NCBI RefSeq assembly: GCF_011043555.1
Contig: NZ_JAAKGS010000003.1
Coordinates: forward strand, 186,001-250,000
Length of the DNA stretch: 64,000 nt
DNA from: Sphingobacterium sp. SGR-19
Lineage (GTDB): Bacteria; Bacteroidota; Bacteroidia; Sphingobacteriales; Sphingobacteriaceae
Direction: 5' to 3'
Shown: positions 1 to 8,517 of the stretch, piece by piece
Position numbering within the stretch: position 1 is the first letter of the stretch
How the letters are laid out: each line of letters opens with the position of its first letter
Translations under genes and position numbers: made by a program
The notes under the pieces: generated by a model
Told to the model about the DNA's origin: nothing
Seen by the model: only the letters and a program-made list of their open reading frames with translations
The model's database searches: none

Positions 1-818
1 TAGCAGGAAACATAAAAGACACGTTGGATGCGTTACTCCCCCTCATTGAAGAAAAAAAAGACGATGCATTCCTGCAAAAACAATTGGATAAATATGAAGA
101 TGTTAAGAAATCACTTCGTACCTATGTGGAAGATACAGGGAAGCAACATGCCATATCTCCCGAATTTTTAACGGATACCATCAATAGATTGGCAAATGAC
201 GACGCTATTTTTACTGTGGATACCGGCATGTGCTGTGTGTGGGGAGCCCGATACTTACACGCAACCGGAAAACGGATATTATTAGGCTCGTTTAGTCACG
301 GATCAATGGCGAATGCGCTACCGCATGCGATAGGAGCTGCTTTAGCCAGGCCCGCCCAACAGGTTATCGCACTTTGTGGCGACGGTGGGCTATCCATGAT
401 GATGGGCGATCTGGCTACCGTCGTGCAATATAAACTGCCGATAAAAATTGTCGTTTTCGACAATCGTTCATTAGGCATGGTAAGATTGGAAATGCAAGTA
501 GAAGGACTGCCCGATGGCGAAACCGATATGTTCAACCCTGATTTTGCCAAAATAGGTGATGCGATGGGCATGAATAGCTTTACGATAGATTCCCCAGATG
601 ACGTGGAGAGAACATTGCAAAATGCGTTCGCTGCCAACGGGCCGGCTTTGATCCATGTATATACCAATCCCGATTCACTCGCAATGCCTCCAAAAATAGA
701 ATTTGGACAGTTGAAAGGGATGGCATCAGCGATGGGCAAGATGATGCTCCATGGTGATTTTAAAGATGTTGCCAACATCATTAAAAGTAATTATAAGCAC
801 ATCAAGGATGTATTTTAG
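1..818 (+). CDS. PoxB-type thiamine-diphosphate enzyme, C-terminal part (5' end outside window)
   Basis: The reading frame is open from base 3 (frame A-G-N-I-K-D), so the gene starts upstream of the window. About 271 C-terminal residues remain. They hold the ThDP/Mg-binding domain: GSFSHGSMANALPHAIGA, then a GDGG-LSMMMGD motif and the closing asparagine in VVFDN. The order and wording of these motifs, and the C-terminal stretch with AMPPKIEF, match pyruvate oxidase/dehydrogenase (quinone) PoxB of E. coli, which decarboxylates pyruvate to acetate and passes electrons to quinone. Other members of the acetolactate synthase superfamily cannot be excluded because the N-terminal and FAD domains are missing. 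It converges on the aldo/keto reductase gene. Confidence 0.85.
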   Translation, partial: AGNIKDTLDALLPLIEEKKDDAFLQKQLDKYEDVKKSLRTYVEDTGKQHAISPEFLTDTINRLANDDAIFTVDTGMCCVWGARYLHATGKRILLGSFSHGSMANALPHAIGAALARPAQQVIALCGDGGLSMMMGDLATVVQYKLPIKIVVFDNRSLGMVRLEMQVEGLPDGETDMFNPDFAKIGDAMGMNSFTIDSPDDVERTLQNAFAANGPALIHVYTNPDSLAMPPKIEFGQLKGMASAMGKMMLHGDFKDVANIIKSNYKHIKDVF

Positions 819-823
819 CTAGC

Positions 824-852
824 GCGCCTATCACCTATTTCGGTACAGGCGC
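824..852. terminator. weak convergent stem-loop
   Basis: GCGCCT (824-829) and AGGCGC (847-852) can pair, and ATTTTCTT follows on the + strand. It lies between the convergent stops of the PoxB-type gene and the aldo/keto reductase. The stem is short and the loop is 17 nt, so this is a weak call. Confidence 0.35.
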
Positions 853-1962
853 ATTTTCTTCAATCAATTTCTCCTGCTTCAACTCTTCCCAAAAAGCGGC
901 AGGTATCTTTTCTTTAAAAGATGCCGCATTTTCTTCTGCTTGCTGAATCGTATGTGCCCCCGGAATAACGGCAGAGACCACCTCTGGAGCGGCGGCAAAC
1001 TGTAATGCTGCTGTACGTAAATCTACCCGATGACTATCTGATACGCGTTGCAAAGCAGCAAGCTTTTCTTTTACCCCAGCCGGAAAATCACCGCCATATA
1101 GGTAACGATCTTTACCGGCTAGAAATCCCGCACACAGCGGAGCGCCTACTACAATTGAAATATCGCGCTCTGCGGCTTTCGGAAATACTTGGTTTAAATC
1201 ATCTCGATGATGAATAAGAGAATATTGGCAAGCTGAAAGAAAGATATCGGGATCGGCAACTTCGATTGTTTTCAAAATAGGCTCAATCGTATTGACTCCC
1301 AATCCCCAGCCTTTAATTAGTCCTTCTTCCCGCATCTTTGTCAGTTCTGGCATTGCGCCTTGGGCGGCTATGTCAAAATATTTTAACCAATCATCTTTCA
1401 TATCGCCATTGTCGGGAGACAGATCATGGATAAAGACAATATCCAAAGAGCCGATACCTAAGCGTTGCAGGCTATCTTCCACACTTCTGCGGACACCTTC
1501 CGCGGTATAGTCATATTCATAGGAAAAATTCAATTGACCTTTCCAGTTCTCTTCCAATTTAAAGTCATCATGCGGATGAAGGATTCGTCCGATTTTGGTT
1601 GAAATGACGTAGTCTTCCCGTTGTTGATCCTTTAAGAACAAACCCATTCTGCGTTCACTTATACCTAAACCATACCACGGCGACGTGTCGAAATAACGAA
1701 CGCCTGCGTTCCAAGCCGCTTCTACGGATTGCAAACATGCAATATCGGGGTTGACATTAAAGCCGTTTCCCAATGCTACGCCACCAAATCCCACTTTATT
1801 CTTCGGTCTAAATCGCCTATGTGTTGCTGAATTCTGAAATTGTTCCATTGTCTTATTATTACTGTTATCCGATAAATCTGTTACAAATGCAGGTAGTGCC
1901 ACGGAAGCTGCCATTCCTGCCGTTGCCAAACCTGTATGCTTTAAAAATGTCCGTCTTTGCAT
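835..1962 (-). CDS. Tat-exported aldo/keto reductase
   Basis: 375 aa. The N-terminus MQRRTFLKHTGLATAG has a twin-arginine motif followed by a hydrophobic stretch, so export by Tat is likely. After a linker comes an NAD(P)-dependent TIM-barrel of the aldo/keto reductase family: FDTSPWYGLGISERRMG (catalytic Asp and Tyr), STKIGR (Lys) and DIVFIHDL (His). This wording resembles the D-threo-aldose 1-dehydrogenase/L-fucose dehydrogenase branch, which oxidises the anomeric carbon of aldoses. A second ATG before EQFQNSATHRRF could give a cytoplasmic form without the signal. The substrate is not known. The gene stands alone between a convergent and a codirectional neighbour. Confidence 0.85.
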   Translation of the reverse strand: MQRRTFLKHTGLATAGMAASVALPAFVTDLSDNSNNKTMEQFQNSATHRRFRPKNKVGFGGVALGNGFNVNPDIACLQSVEAAWNAGVRYFDTSPWYGLGISERRMGLFLKDQQREDYVISTKIGRILHPHDDFKLEENWKGQLNFSYEYDYTAEGVRRSVEDSLQRLGIGSLDIVFIHDLSPDNGDMKDDWLKYFDIAAQGAMPELTKMREEGLIKGWGLGVNTIEPILKTIEVADPDIFLSACQYSLIHHRDDLNQVFPKAAERDISIVVGAPLCAGFLAGKDRYLYGGDFPAGVKEKLAALQRVSDSHRVDLRTAALQFAAAPEVVSAVIPGAHTIQQAEENAASFKEKIPAAFWEELKQEKLIEENAPVPK

Positions 1963-2066
1963 CCTATCGTCTTTTCGTTACCAAACTTCTTCACACCGCA
2001 TCGTGATTAAAGAACAAACACGGGAAAAGGTTGTTTTGATAATTTCTACACGCTAGATCACAAAGA

Positions 2067-3128
2067 CTAAATATTCAGTAAAGCATGTTGTGAAGCCGTA
2101 AAAATATGACGAAAAACAATATTCAGTTCGTTATCACGCTGTGCACCGGCAATACCCGTGTAAGGGAACAATTCCACTGTTTCTGTTCGAATAGTGCGCA
2201 CCAGCTCCCGGCTTAGTGTAGCGATTTCCGCCAAATATTCGTCTTTGGGGGCTATCTTATTCCAAGTTGCATCTATGAGCTCATAAAGACGCGCACGTTT
2301 CTCCTCAAAAGCGCCTCTTACCCCATCAATTTTTTTAAATAATGTTTTTCCTTTCTCCGCAGCCCATTCCGGGCTGGACGATTTAACAATAAGCTGTTTT
2401 TCGAACAGGTCAAGAAAGCGCCGGAACATACCGATATAATTAACGGCTAATGTGCATTCCGCAAAAGTCATAAACGGATAATAAAAAACTGGCTCGTCGC
2501 TTGTGCGCCTTTCGGGGCGTAGATCAAATGCACGTTCTTTCGGAACGTTCAATTTGTCGATAGAGAAACTATGGCTTGCCGTACATTCTAATCCAAAAGT
2601 ATCCCAGTCGTAATGTATAAGTACATCCTCCCGGTCTACAAAGAAAGAATGATAGATCGGATTTCCATCGACATCGGAGACCGGCTCTCCCTCCTCGTAT
2701 ACCCAAGCGTTTAAGGTAAAATGCGTTAAATGTGGAGCGCCCGTAGCATATTTCCATGCTCCACTGATGATAAAGCTGTCTCCCTTTTTATCTGCTCTTC
2801 CAGACGGCTTACCACTTCCGCCCCAGCAAACCTTATTTTTTTTAAAAACTATTTCTGCGAGTGCAGGATCAATAAATCCGGCAAACATATTGGCACCGGC
2901 ACAGAGGGTTACCGTCCAGCCAAAACCACCATCAATGTATGCCAATTCCTCCAACAGTTGGCAGCCCACTTCCAACTCCGCATTTAGGCCTCCATACATG
3001 TCAGGCACCCATAAATTAAACCAATTTTGCTGATATATTAATGCCAACAATTCGGGCGTCAATGTCTTTCGCTCGATGCTGGCCAGCACGTTATCTCTAA
3101 TAGTGTATCGGATGTCGGTATGGAGCAT
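2067..3128 (-). CDS. acyl-CoA dehydrogenase-like flavoprotein
   Basis: 353 aa with the general architecture of acyl-CoA dehydrogenases: an all-alpha N-terminal part (VPDMYGGL, LLEELAYIDGGFGWTVTLCAG), a middle beta part (WGGSGKPSGRA, ISGAWKYATGA) and a C-terminal helical bundle. The catalytic base cannot be placed from the sequence alone. The related flavin monooxygenases (HpaB/DszC-like) share this fold. It starts 7 nt after the stop of the PnuC-family thiamine transporter gene and is probably cotranscribed with it under the TPP riboswitch. That suggests a role linked to thiamine or to a thiamine precursor, but this is inference from position only. No substrate is assigned. Confidence 0.75.
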   Translation of the reverse strand: MLHTDIRYTIRDNVLASIERKTLTPELLALIYQQNWFNLWVPDMYGGLNAELEVGCQLLEELAYIDGGFGWTVTLCAGANMFAGFIDPALAEIVFKKNKVCWGGSGKPSGRADKKGDSFIISGAWKYATGAPHLTHFTLNAWVYEEGEPVSDVDGNPIYHSFFVDREDVLIHYDWDTFGLECTASHSFSIDKLNVPKERAFDLRPERRTSDEPVFYYPFMTFAECTLAVNYIGMFRRFLDLFEKQLIVKSSSPEWAAEKGKTLFKKIDGVRGAFEEKRARLYELIDATWNKIAPKDEYLAEIATLSRELVRTIRTETVELFPYTGIAGAQRDNELNIVFRHIFTASQHALLNI

Positions 3129-3135
3129 GATGATA

Positions 3136-3747
3136 TTAAAATTGAGTGGACATTATTTTCTTCCATTTGATATAGCCGGATATAGCGACGATAAACAGGA
3201 ATACGGTTAAACAGGCAAAAAGATATAATTCTTTGTGAAACAACAAAGGTATAGCGACGAAGTTACTAATATTCAACAATATCCAGTTTTCGATTTTACG
3301 TTTGGCAAGCAGCCACATCCCCGCCCAAGCAGTACTGGAGACAAAGGCATCCATTATCGGCACATCAGAATCGGTAAAGTATGTCAAAAAAACAAACAAT
3401 AGAAAATAGCCACCTACAACAATGCCGGCGACAACTGACCAATCCTGTCTACTACACCGGGTGATATACGCCTGTTGCTGACTTTGGTTTCGAAATTTCC
3501 AATACCATAAACCATAGATACTCATGATCAGATAATACGCGTGCAGTAAGATTTCAGCGTAGAGCTTCGCATTATATAGTACGGAAATGGTCAGGCAAAT
3601 GCCTATGATACCAAAGAAATAATTGGATATTTTATTTTTACGGGATAGCAGCACCTGCACGATGCCAAAGAGCACAGCTAATCGCTCCAACCAGGAGGTT
3701 TGAAGAAATCCGTTTTGTATTTGCTCGATAAATTCAGATATATGCAT
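3136..3747 (-). CDS. pnuT: PnuC-family thiamine transporter (PnuT)
   Basis: 203 aa, very hydrophobic, with about seven membrane segments and the PnuC-family pattern WLERLAVLFGIVQVLLSRK, SVLYNAKLYAE, IYGLWYWKF and WAGMWLLAKRKIENWI. PnuC proteins carry nicotinamide riboside by facilitated diffusion; the close relative PnuT carries thiamine. The TPP riboswitch directly in front of the start codon decides for the thiamine version. The ATG at 3747 lies only about 15 nt after the aptamer 3' end, so control may act on translation start. The acyl-CoA-dehydrogenase-like gene follows after 7 nt. In many Bacteroidota pnuT is accompanied by an outer-membrane receptor and a thiamine pyrophosphokinase; neither is here. 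Confidence 0.85.
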   Translation of the reverse strand: MHISEFIEQIQNGFLQTSWLERLAVLFGIVQVLLSRKNKISNYFFGIIGICLTISVLYNAKLYAEILLHAYYLIMSIYGLWYWKFRNQSQQQAYITRCSRQDWSVVAGIVVGGYFLLFVFLTYFTDSDVPIMDAFVSSTAWAGMWLLAKRKIENWILLNISNFVAIPLLFHKELYLFACLTVFLFIVAISGYIKWKKIMSTQF

Positions 3748-3754
3748 ATTCTAT

Positions 3755-3868
3755 CATTCCTACGCCAGCATTACCTGGATCAGGTTCCTCCCGCTATACG
3801 ACGGGATTGGGTATATTCTCAGCCTTGTTAAGTCAAGCGATTCACGAATCACTCGAAAGCACCCCCAT
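3755..3868 (-). promoter_or_regulatory. TPP riboswitch (THI element)
   Basis: Read on the - strand, the region has the conserved THI-box blocks in order: GGGGGTGC, then GGCTGAGA, ATACCC, a variable stem CCCG-N8-CGGG, GAACCTGATCCAGGTAATGC, and TGGCGTAGGAA. These are the pyrimidine- and pyrophosphate-sensing cores of the TPP aptamer. It starts 16 nt after the mqo stop and ends just before the pnuT start. No terminator with a U tract is visible between aptamer and ATG, which favours a translational switch. No separate promoter is obvious in the short gap, so transcripts may read in from mqo or start within its 3' end. Confidence 0.95.
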
Positions 3869-3884
3869 AAAGTATGTTTTTAGC

Positions 3885-5378
3885 TTACGCTAATTGCAAA
3901 GCTTCCTTTGAACGATGTCTAACCTCTTCGCACAAGGCAGGGTCATCATTTAAGCTCTTACCCCACGATGGGATCAATTCACGAAGCTTTTTGCGATATT
4001 CATCCGATTTGGCTCTTTCCGGGAAACAACGTTTCAACAGATTGATCATGATAGGCACAGACGTAGATGCTCCCGGAGACGCGCCCAATAAAGCTGCTAT
4101 GGAACCGTCGGCGCTTGATACCACTTCCGTACCAAATTCTAAGATACCGCCATGTTTCGGATCTTTTTTAATCACCTGCACACGTTGCCCCGCCACCTCA
4201 ACTTTCCAATCGTCTAATTTTGCGGTTGGCATAAATTGTTTCAAGGAATCTAATTTATCTGAAGGACTTTTCATAACCTCTGTAATTAGATATTTTGTTA
4301 AATCCAAATTATGCAGACCAGCAGAAATCATCGGTTTAATATTCGACAGCTTAATCGATGCCGGAAGATCAAAATAAGAACCTTTCTTTAAGAACTTCGT
4401 CGAAAAACCTGCATACGGACCAAACAGGAGCGCTTGTTCACCATCTATATAACGGGTATCCAAATGAGGAACCGACATTGGAGGCGCACCTACCGATGCC
4501 TTTCCGTATACTTTAGCATGATGGTTTTCAATAATTTCTTTGTTTGTACAACGCAACCATTGTCCGCCTACCGGAAATCCACCATATCCTTTTGCTTCGG
4601 GGATACCGGATTTCTCTAAGAGAAGTAAAGAACGCCCTCCTGCACCGATAAACACAAACCTTGCCTTTATCTTACGCTTTTCGCCTGTATTTAAATCTTT
4701 GGTTTCCACCTCCCAACGTCCATCATCTTCACGATCAATATCGCGTACTTCCTGATTGAGCGACAGCTTAATATTATCTTTCGTCTGTAAGTGGCGAATC
4801 AAATCGCGCGTCAACGAACCGAAATTCACGTCGGTTCCTATCTCCATACGTGTAGCTGCCATCACTTCATCTTCCGGACGGCCATCCATCATGAGTGGTA
4901 TCCACTCTTGCAAGACTGCCTTATCTTCGGTATATACCATGCCTTTGAACAGGTTTTCTTTTTCCATCGCAGCATAGCGGGTGCGCAGAAACTGAACGTC
5001 CTTTTCGCCAAACACGGCGCTCATGTGGGGTACTTGACGGATAAACTCCGTTGGATTTTTTAAAATCCCCTTTTCCACCAAATAAGCCCAAAATTGCTTA
5101 GAGATTTCAAACTGTTCTGCAATATTAATTGCTTTATCTATTTTAACACTACCATCGGGTTGTTCTGGCGTATAATTTAATTCGCATAAAGCAGAATGCC
5201 CTGTACCGGCATTATTCCAGGCATCTGAACTTTCGGCGGCGACAACGTCCAGCCGCTCGATGATTTCGATATTGATGTCAGGACTTAGCTCATTGATTAA
5301 AGTTCCCAACGTAGCGCTCATAATACCTGCACCAATCAATACGACATCGACTTCAGATTTTTTAGCTTTTTTACCCAT
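3885..5378 (-). CDS. mqo: malate:quinone oxidoreductase
   Basis: 497 aa from the ATG at 5378 (MGKKAKKSEVDVVLIGAGIM). The FAD dinucleotide fold IGAGIMSATLG is followed by SSDAWNNAGTGHSALCELNY and PSASTSVPIMINLL-like C-terminal motifs typical of Mqo. The enzyme oxidises malate to oxaloacetate at the membrane and reduces quinone, as part of the TCA cycle. An in-frame TTG at 5411 would add 11 residues, but a Bacteroidota-type promoter (5396-5427) lies in that extension, so the ATG is preferred. The length fits the family (about 490-500 aa). The gene is divergent from fabG. The C-terminus carries GASPGASTSVPIMINLLKR. Confidence 0.95.
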   Translation of the reverse strand: MGKKAKKSEVDVVLIGAGIMSATLGTLINELSPDINIEIIERLDVVAAESSDAWNNAGTGHSALCELNYTPEQPDGSVKIDKAINIAEQFEISKQFWAYLVEKGILKNPTEFIRQVPHMSAVFGEKDVQFLRTRYAAMEKENLFKGMVYTEDKAVLQEWIPLMMDGRPEDEVMAATRMEIGTDVNFGSLTRDLIRHLQTKDNIKLSLNQEVRDIDREDDGRWEVETKDLNTGEKRKIKARFVFIGAGGRSLLLLEKSGIPEAKGYGGFPVGGQWLRCTNKEIIENHHAKVYGKASVGAPPMSVPHLDTRYIDGEQALLFGPYAGFSTKFLKKGSYFDLPASIKLSNIKPMISAGLHNLDLTKYLITEVMKSPSDKLDSLKQFMPTAKLDDWKVEVAGQRVQVIKKDPKHGGILEFGTEVVSSADGSIAALLGASPGASTSVPIMINLLKRCFPERAKSDEYRKKLRELIPSWGKSLNDDPALCEEVRHRSKEALQLA

Positions 5379-5395
5379 AGTTTCAAAATTGCGTA

Positions 5396-5427
5396 CAAAA
5401 TTAACATTCAAATTGGTTATAACCGAA
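5396..5427 (-). promoter_or_regulatory. putative mqo promoter
   Basis: On the - strand TAATTTTG (5396-5403) matches the Bacteroidota -7 box TAnnTTTG exactly. TTCG (5424-5427) sits 20 nt upstream as a -33-like box. Transcription would start near 5390, giving a leader of about a dozen bases before the ATG at 5378. Confidence 0.45.
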
Positions 5428-5580
5428 TGAAAGTGTCAAAATTCTTTCATTATTGTTGTTATTTTTTTAATGGGGACGTTGTACTGAAAATGAAAAGTAC
5501 GCTTTTATAAAAAATTGTGATATTTTAGGATATTTAACATCTTTGTTGGATATTGGATGTTTAAAAAGAAAAACAAACGG

Positions 5581-6324
5581 ATGAAATTATTAGAAGGCAA
5601 AACAGCTCTAGTTACAGGAGCATCAAAAGGTATCGGCAGGAAAATTGCCGAAGTTTTTGCTCAGCATGGAGCGAACGTTGCGTTTACCTATTTATCTTCT
5701 GTAGAAAAGGGAGAAGCATTAGAAAAGGAATTACAGGCTTTTGGTGCACGTGTAAAAGGTTTCCGTTCCGATGCATCAAAATTTGACGAGGCAGAAAAAC
5801 TAATAGAAGATATCGTTGCTGAATTTGGGACAATCGATGTCGTCGTCAACAACGCGGGGATTACAAAAGACGGCCTGTTGATGCGCATGACGGAAGAAAA
5901 TTGGGATGATGTCATGAACGTCAACCTAAAATCCATTTTCAATGTGACCAAAGCAGCTTCGAAAATTATGATGAAAAACCGTAAAGGTTCGTTTATCAAT
6001 ATGAGTTCGGTTGTGGGCGTACAGGGTAATGCCGGACAAGCGAATTATGCTGCTTCTAAAGCAGGGATTATTGGTTTCTCTAAATCTGTAGCAAAAGAAT
6101 TGGGTTCCCGCAATATCCGTACGAATGTAATCGCTCCTGGATTTATCCGCACGGAGATGACAGACGTACTTGATCCGAAAGTCGTCGCCGGATGGGAAGC
6201 AAATATTCCATTGAAACGTGCCGGAGAAGCAGAAGACGTGGCCAATGCCTGTCTATTCCTAGCATCTGATCTATCCTCTTATATCAACGGACAGGTTATT
6301 CCGGTAGATGGTGGTATGTTATAG
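5581..6324 (+). CDS. fabG: 3-oxoacyl-ACP reductase FabG
   Basis: 247 aa from ATG 5581 (MKLLEGKTALVTGASKGIG). It is a classical short-chain dehydrogenase: TGASKGIG cofactor loop, NNAG, catalytic Ser143, Tyr156 and Lys160 (YAASK), and the PGFIRTEMT and PVDGGML motifs typical of FabG. It reduces 3-oxoacyl-ACP with NADPH in fatty-acid elongation. The upstream in-frame ATG at 5557 adds MFKKKNKR, which is not usual for FabG, so the second ATG is preferred. It is followed by an intrinsic terminator and is probably monocistronic. Confidence 0.92.
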   Translation: MKLLEGKTALVTGASKGIGRKIAEVFAQHGANVAFTYLSSVEKGEALEKELQAFGARVKGFRSDASKFDEAEKLIEDIVAEFGTIDVVVNNAGITKDGLLMRMTEENWDDVMNVNLKSIFNVTKAASKIMMKNRKGSFINMSSVVGVQGNAGQANYAASKAGIIGFSKSVAKELGSRNIRTNVIAPGFIRTEMTDVLDPKVVAGWEANIPLKRAGEAEDVANACLFLASDLSSYINGQVIPVDGGML

Positions 6325-6348
6325 GTGTGCAGAATGTAAAAAAATGTT

Positions 6349-6382
6349 AAAGCCCTTGACAGGAATGTCGAGGGCTTTTTAA
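6349..6382 (+). terminator. intrinsic terminator of fabG
   Basis: AAAGCCCTTGACA pairs with TGTCGAGGGCTTT (one G-T pair) around a GGAA loop, followed by a short T run. It lies 25 nt after the fabG stop. Confidence 0.85.
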
Positions 6383-6431
6383 TTTTATGCCAATAATTAA
6401 TAAAACCAACTCTTTTTAAAATTTTTGCTTT

Positions 6432-7559
6432 ATGCTAAAAAGTCGAATAATCTATTTATTGGGCATGATTTTGGCATCAAACGTTGCCTTTGCTCAAAAT
6501 TTGCAGTTGTACACGACCTATCCGAAGATTTCGGTGTCACCAGGAGAGGTCATTGATTACAATGTGGAACTGATCAACAACAGTTCGGTTACACGAAACG
6601 GAAGAATCAGCTTGCAGAATCTCCCAAAAAATTGGGATTATGAAATGAAGTCGGGGAATTATAGTGCGGAAGAAATCTCCGTTTTACCCAAAGAACGTAA
6701 ATCCCTTAACCTCAAAGTGATCGTACCCTCTAAAATAGAGAAGGGGCAGTACCGATTCCAGCTGGTCGCGCAAGGCGAATCATCTTTACCCCTAACCGTT
6801 GATGTCACCACTGATGGGAAATCATCGTCAGAATTCAACAGTCCGCAAACCAATATGGAGGGCTCGGCAAAATCAACCTTTACGTTCAACGCCTCCTTGT
6901 TAAATCGTTCTTCAGAAGCACAGGTATATCGCTTGGGCGCCAATCTTCAACCTGGGTGGGGCGCAACGTTTAAGGTAGATGGAAAGCAAGTTTCATCTGT
7001 TAATATAGAAGGAAATCAACGGAAGGATATCTTAGTTGAAATCCTTCCTCCGGAAAGTGTCAAAAAGGGGAAATACACGATCCCGCTATTTGCCCAAAGT
7101 CCGCTAAATCAATCCGATCTTTCTTTGGAAGTCGTGATTACGGGTTCCTATGGATTACAGCTCACCACACCCGAGGGATTATTGAGTACAACCGCCACGG
7201 CCAACCGAGATAAATCGATTCAATTTTTGGTTAAAAACACCGGTAGCTCGGACTTGAGCCAAATCAATCTCAATGCTTCTGCCCCTTCACAGTGGGAAGC
7301 CCACTTCGAGCCCAGCCGGATCAGCACGCTCAAAGCTGGCGAGAGCCAAACCGTTACAGCCATCATTAAACCCGCTAAAAAGGCTATTGCAGGGGACTAT
7401 CAAATTACATTAGATGCAAAAAATAACGAAACGAGCGATAGTGTTAAATTTCGCGTGACCGTCGAAACTTCTCTATTATGGGGTTGGGTGGGAATTTTGA
7501 TTATAGCCATCGCTGTTGCACTTGTTTATTTTTTGATCCGCAAATATGGAAGGAGATAA
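6432..7559 (+). CDS. exported NEW3-domain protein with C-terminal membrane anchor
   Basis: 375 aa. A signal peptide (cleavage near NVAFAQ) is followed by three beta-sandwich repeats of about 110 residues that share the pattern 'P-G-x-x-x-x-V-x-x-x-N-S/T', as in NEW3/COG1470 proteins (for instance ISVSPGEVIDYNVELINNSS and the later LKAGESQTVTAIIKPAKKA). A single membrane helix (LLWGWVGILIIAIAVALVYFLI) and RKYGRR close the protein, so the repeats face the periplasm. It sits directly before an ABC ATPase and an ABC-2 permease gene. This triple is common in Bacteroidota and archaea, where the NEW3 protein is thought to be an extracytoplasmic partner of the exporter. The substrate is unknown. Confidence 0.8.
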   Translation: MLKSRIIYLLGMILASNVAFAQNLQLYTTYPKISVSPGEVIDYNVELINNSSVTRNGRISLQNLPKNWDYEMKSGNYSAEEISVLPKERKSLNLKVIVPSKIEKGQYRFQLVAQGESSLPLTVDVTTDGKSSSEFNSPQTNMEGSAKSTFTFNASLLNRSSEAQVYRLGANLQPGWGATFKVDGKQVSSVNIEGNQRKDILVEILPPESVKKGKYTIPLFAQSPLNQSDLSLEVVITGSYGLQLTTPEGLLSTTATANRDKSIQFLVKNTGSSDLSQINLNASAPSQWEAHFEPSRISTLKAGESQTVTAIIKPAKKAIAGDYQITLDAKNNETSDSVKFRVTVETSLLWGWVGILIIAIAVALVYFLIRKYGRR

Positions 7560-7560
7560 A

Positions 7561-8517
7561 ATGGACAACCCTATTATTCGCGTACGGCAATTGACGAAAA
7601 TGTATGGGGATTTCACCGCTGTAGATCAGCTGGATCTTGACATTGCAACTGGCGAGATTTTCGGTCTGTTGGGACCAAACGGCGCTGGAAAATCGACAAC
7701 CATTTTGATGCTTCTTGGTTTAAGCGAACCGACGTCGGGCGAAATAGAAGTTTGTGGCACCGATCCCGTCCGGTCACCCATCGCCGTCAAGCGTTTGGTA
7801 GGATATCTACCCGACAACATCGGCTTTTATGAGAGTTGGTCTGCGCTCGAAAATCTGATATTGACAGCACAATTGAACGGGGTTTCTTACACGGAAGCGA
7901 AAGGTCGTTCCCTTTCTTTACTGGAAAAAGTAGGCCTGCAGGATGTGGCCGAAAAAAAAGTAGGTAAATTTTCGAGAGGGATGCGGCAACGACTTGGCTT
8001 AGCAGACAGTTTGATCAAAGAACCCAAAGTTTTGATCTTGGATGAACCCACATTGGGATTGGACCCGATGGGTGTCAAAGATTTCACGTCACTTATATTA
8101 CGTCTGAGCCGGGAGGAAAAACTAACTGTCATCCTATCCAGTCACCAGCTCTATCAAGTACAGCAAATCTGTGATCGGGTGGGTTTGTTTATTAAAGGCA
8201 AGTTGGTCGCCGATGGCCCTATTCAAGGTTTGGCATCACGTCTATTCCAAGACAAGCCTCGTCATATTCAACTCAAAGTGCACCAAACAGATACGCAGCG
8301 AACCCACCGTATCTTGGAAGAGATGCAAAATATGAAGTCAATCGAACAAAAAGACGATCTTTTTCTCATCGATGCAGATGAAATTATCGTACACCATGTG
8401 GCAAAAAAGCTGGTGGAGCACGATATTCATATAATACAGCTGCAACAACGCACGTATGGTATCGAAGATATTTATGCTCATTATTTTGAAGGAGGATCTA
8501 CCGATGACGCTAAATAA
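7561..8517 (+). CDS. ABC transporter ATP-binding protein
   Basis: 318 aa from ATG 7561, which has a good Shine-Dalgarno (AAGGAGATAAA) and begins 1 nt after the previous stop. Walker A is GPNGAGKST, the signature is FSRGMRQRLGLADS, Walker B is VLILDEP, and the H-loop is SSHQ. The long C-terminal part beyond about residue 220 is typical of ABC-2 type export ATPases (CcmA/NosF group). It pairs with the permease gene that overlaps its 3' end by 14 nt and with the NEW3 protein before it. Substrate unknown. Confidence 0.93.
   Translation: MDNPIIRVRQLTKMYGDFTAVDQLDLDIATGEIFGLLGPNGAGKSTTILMLLGLSEPTSGEIEVCGTDPVRSPIAVKRLVGYLPDNIGFYESWSALENLILTAQLNGVSYTEAKGRSLSLLEKVGLQDVAEKKVGKFSRGMRQRLGLADSLIKEPKVLILDEPTLGLDPMGVKDFTSLILRLSREEKLTVILSSHQLYQVQQICDRVGLFIKGKLVADGPIQGLASRLFQDKPRHIQLKVHQTDTQRTHRILEEMQNMKSIEQKDDLFLIDADEIIVHHVAKKLVEHDIHIIQLQQRTYGIEDIYAHYFEGGSTDDAK

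Noticed and set aside
5379..5411. TTG-started longer form of Mqo
   Set aside because: A -7 box of the expected type lies in the extension, so transcription begins inside it.
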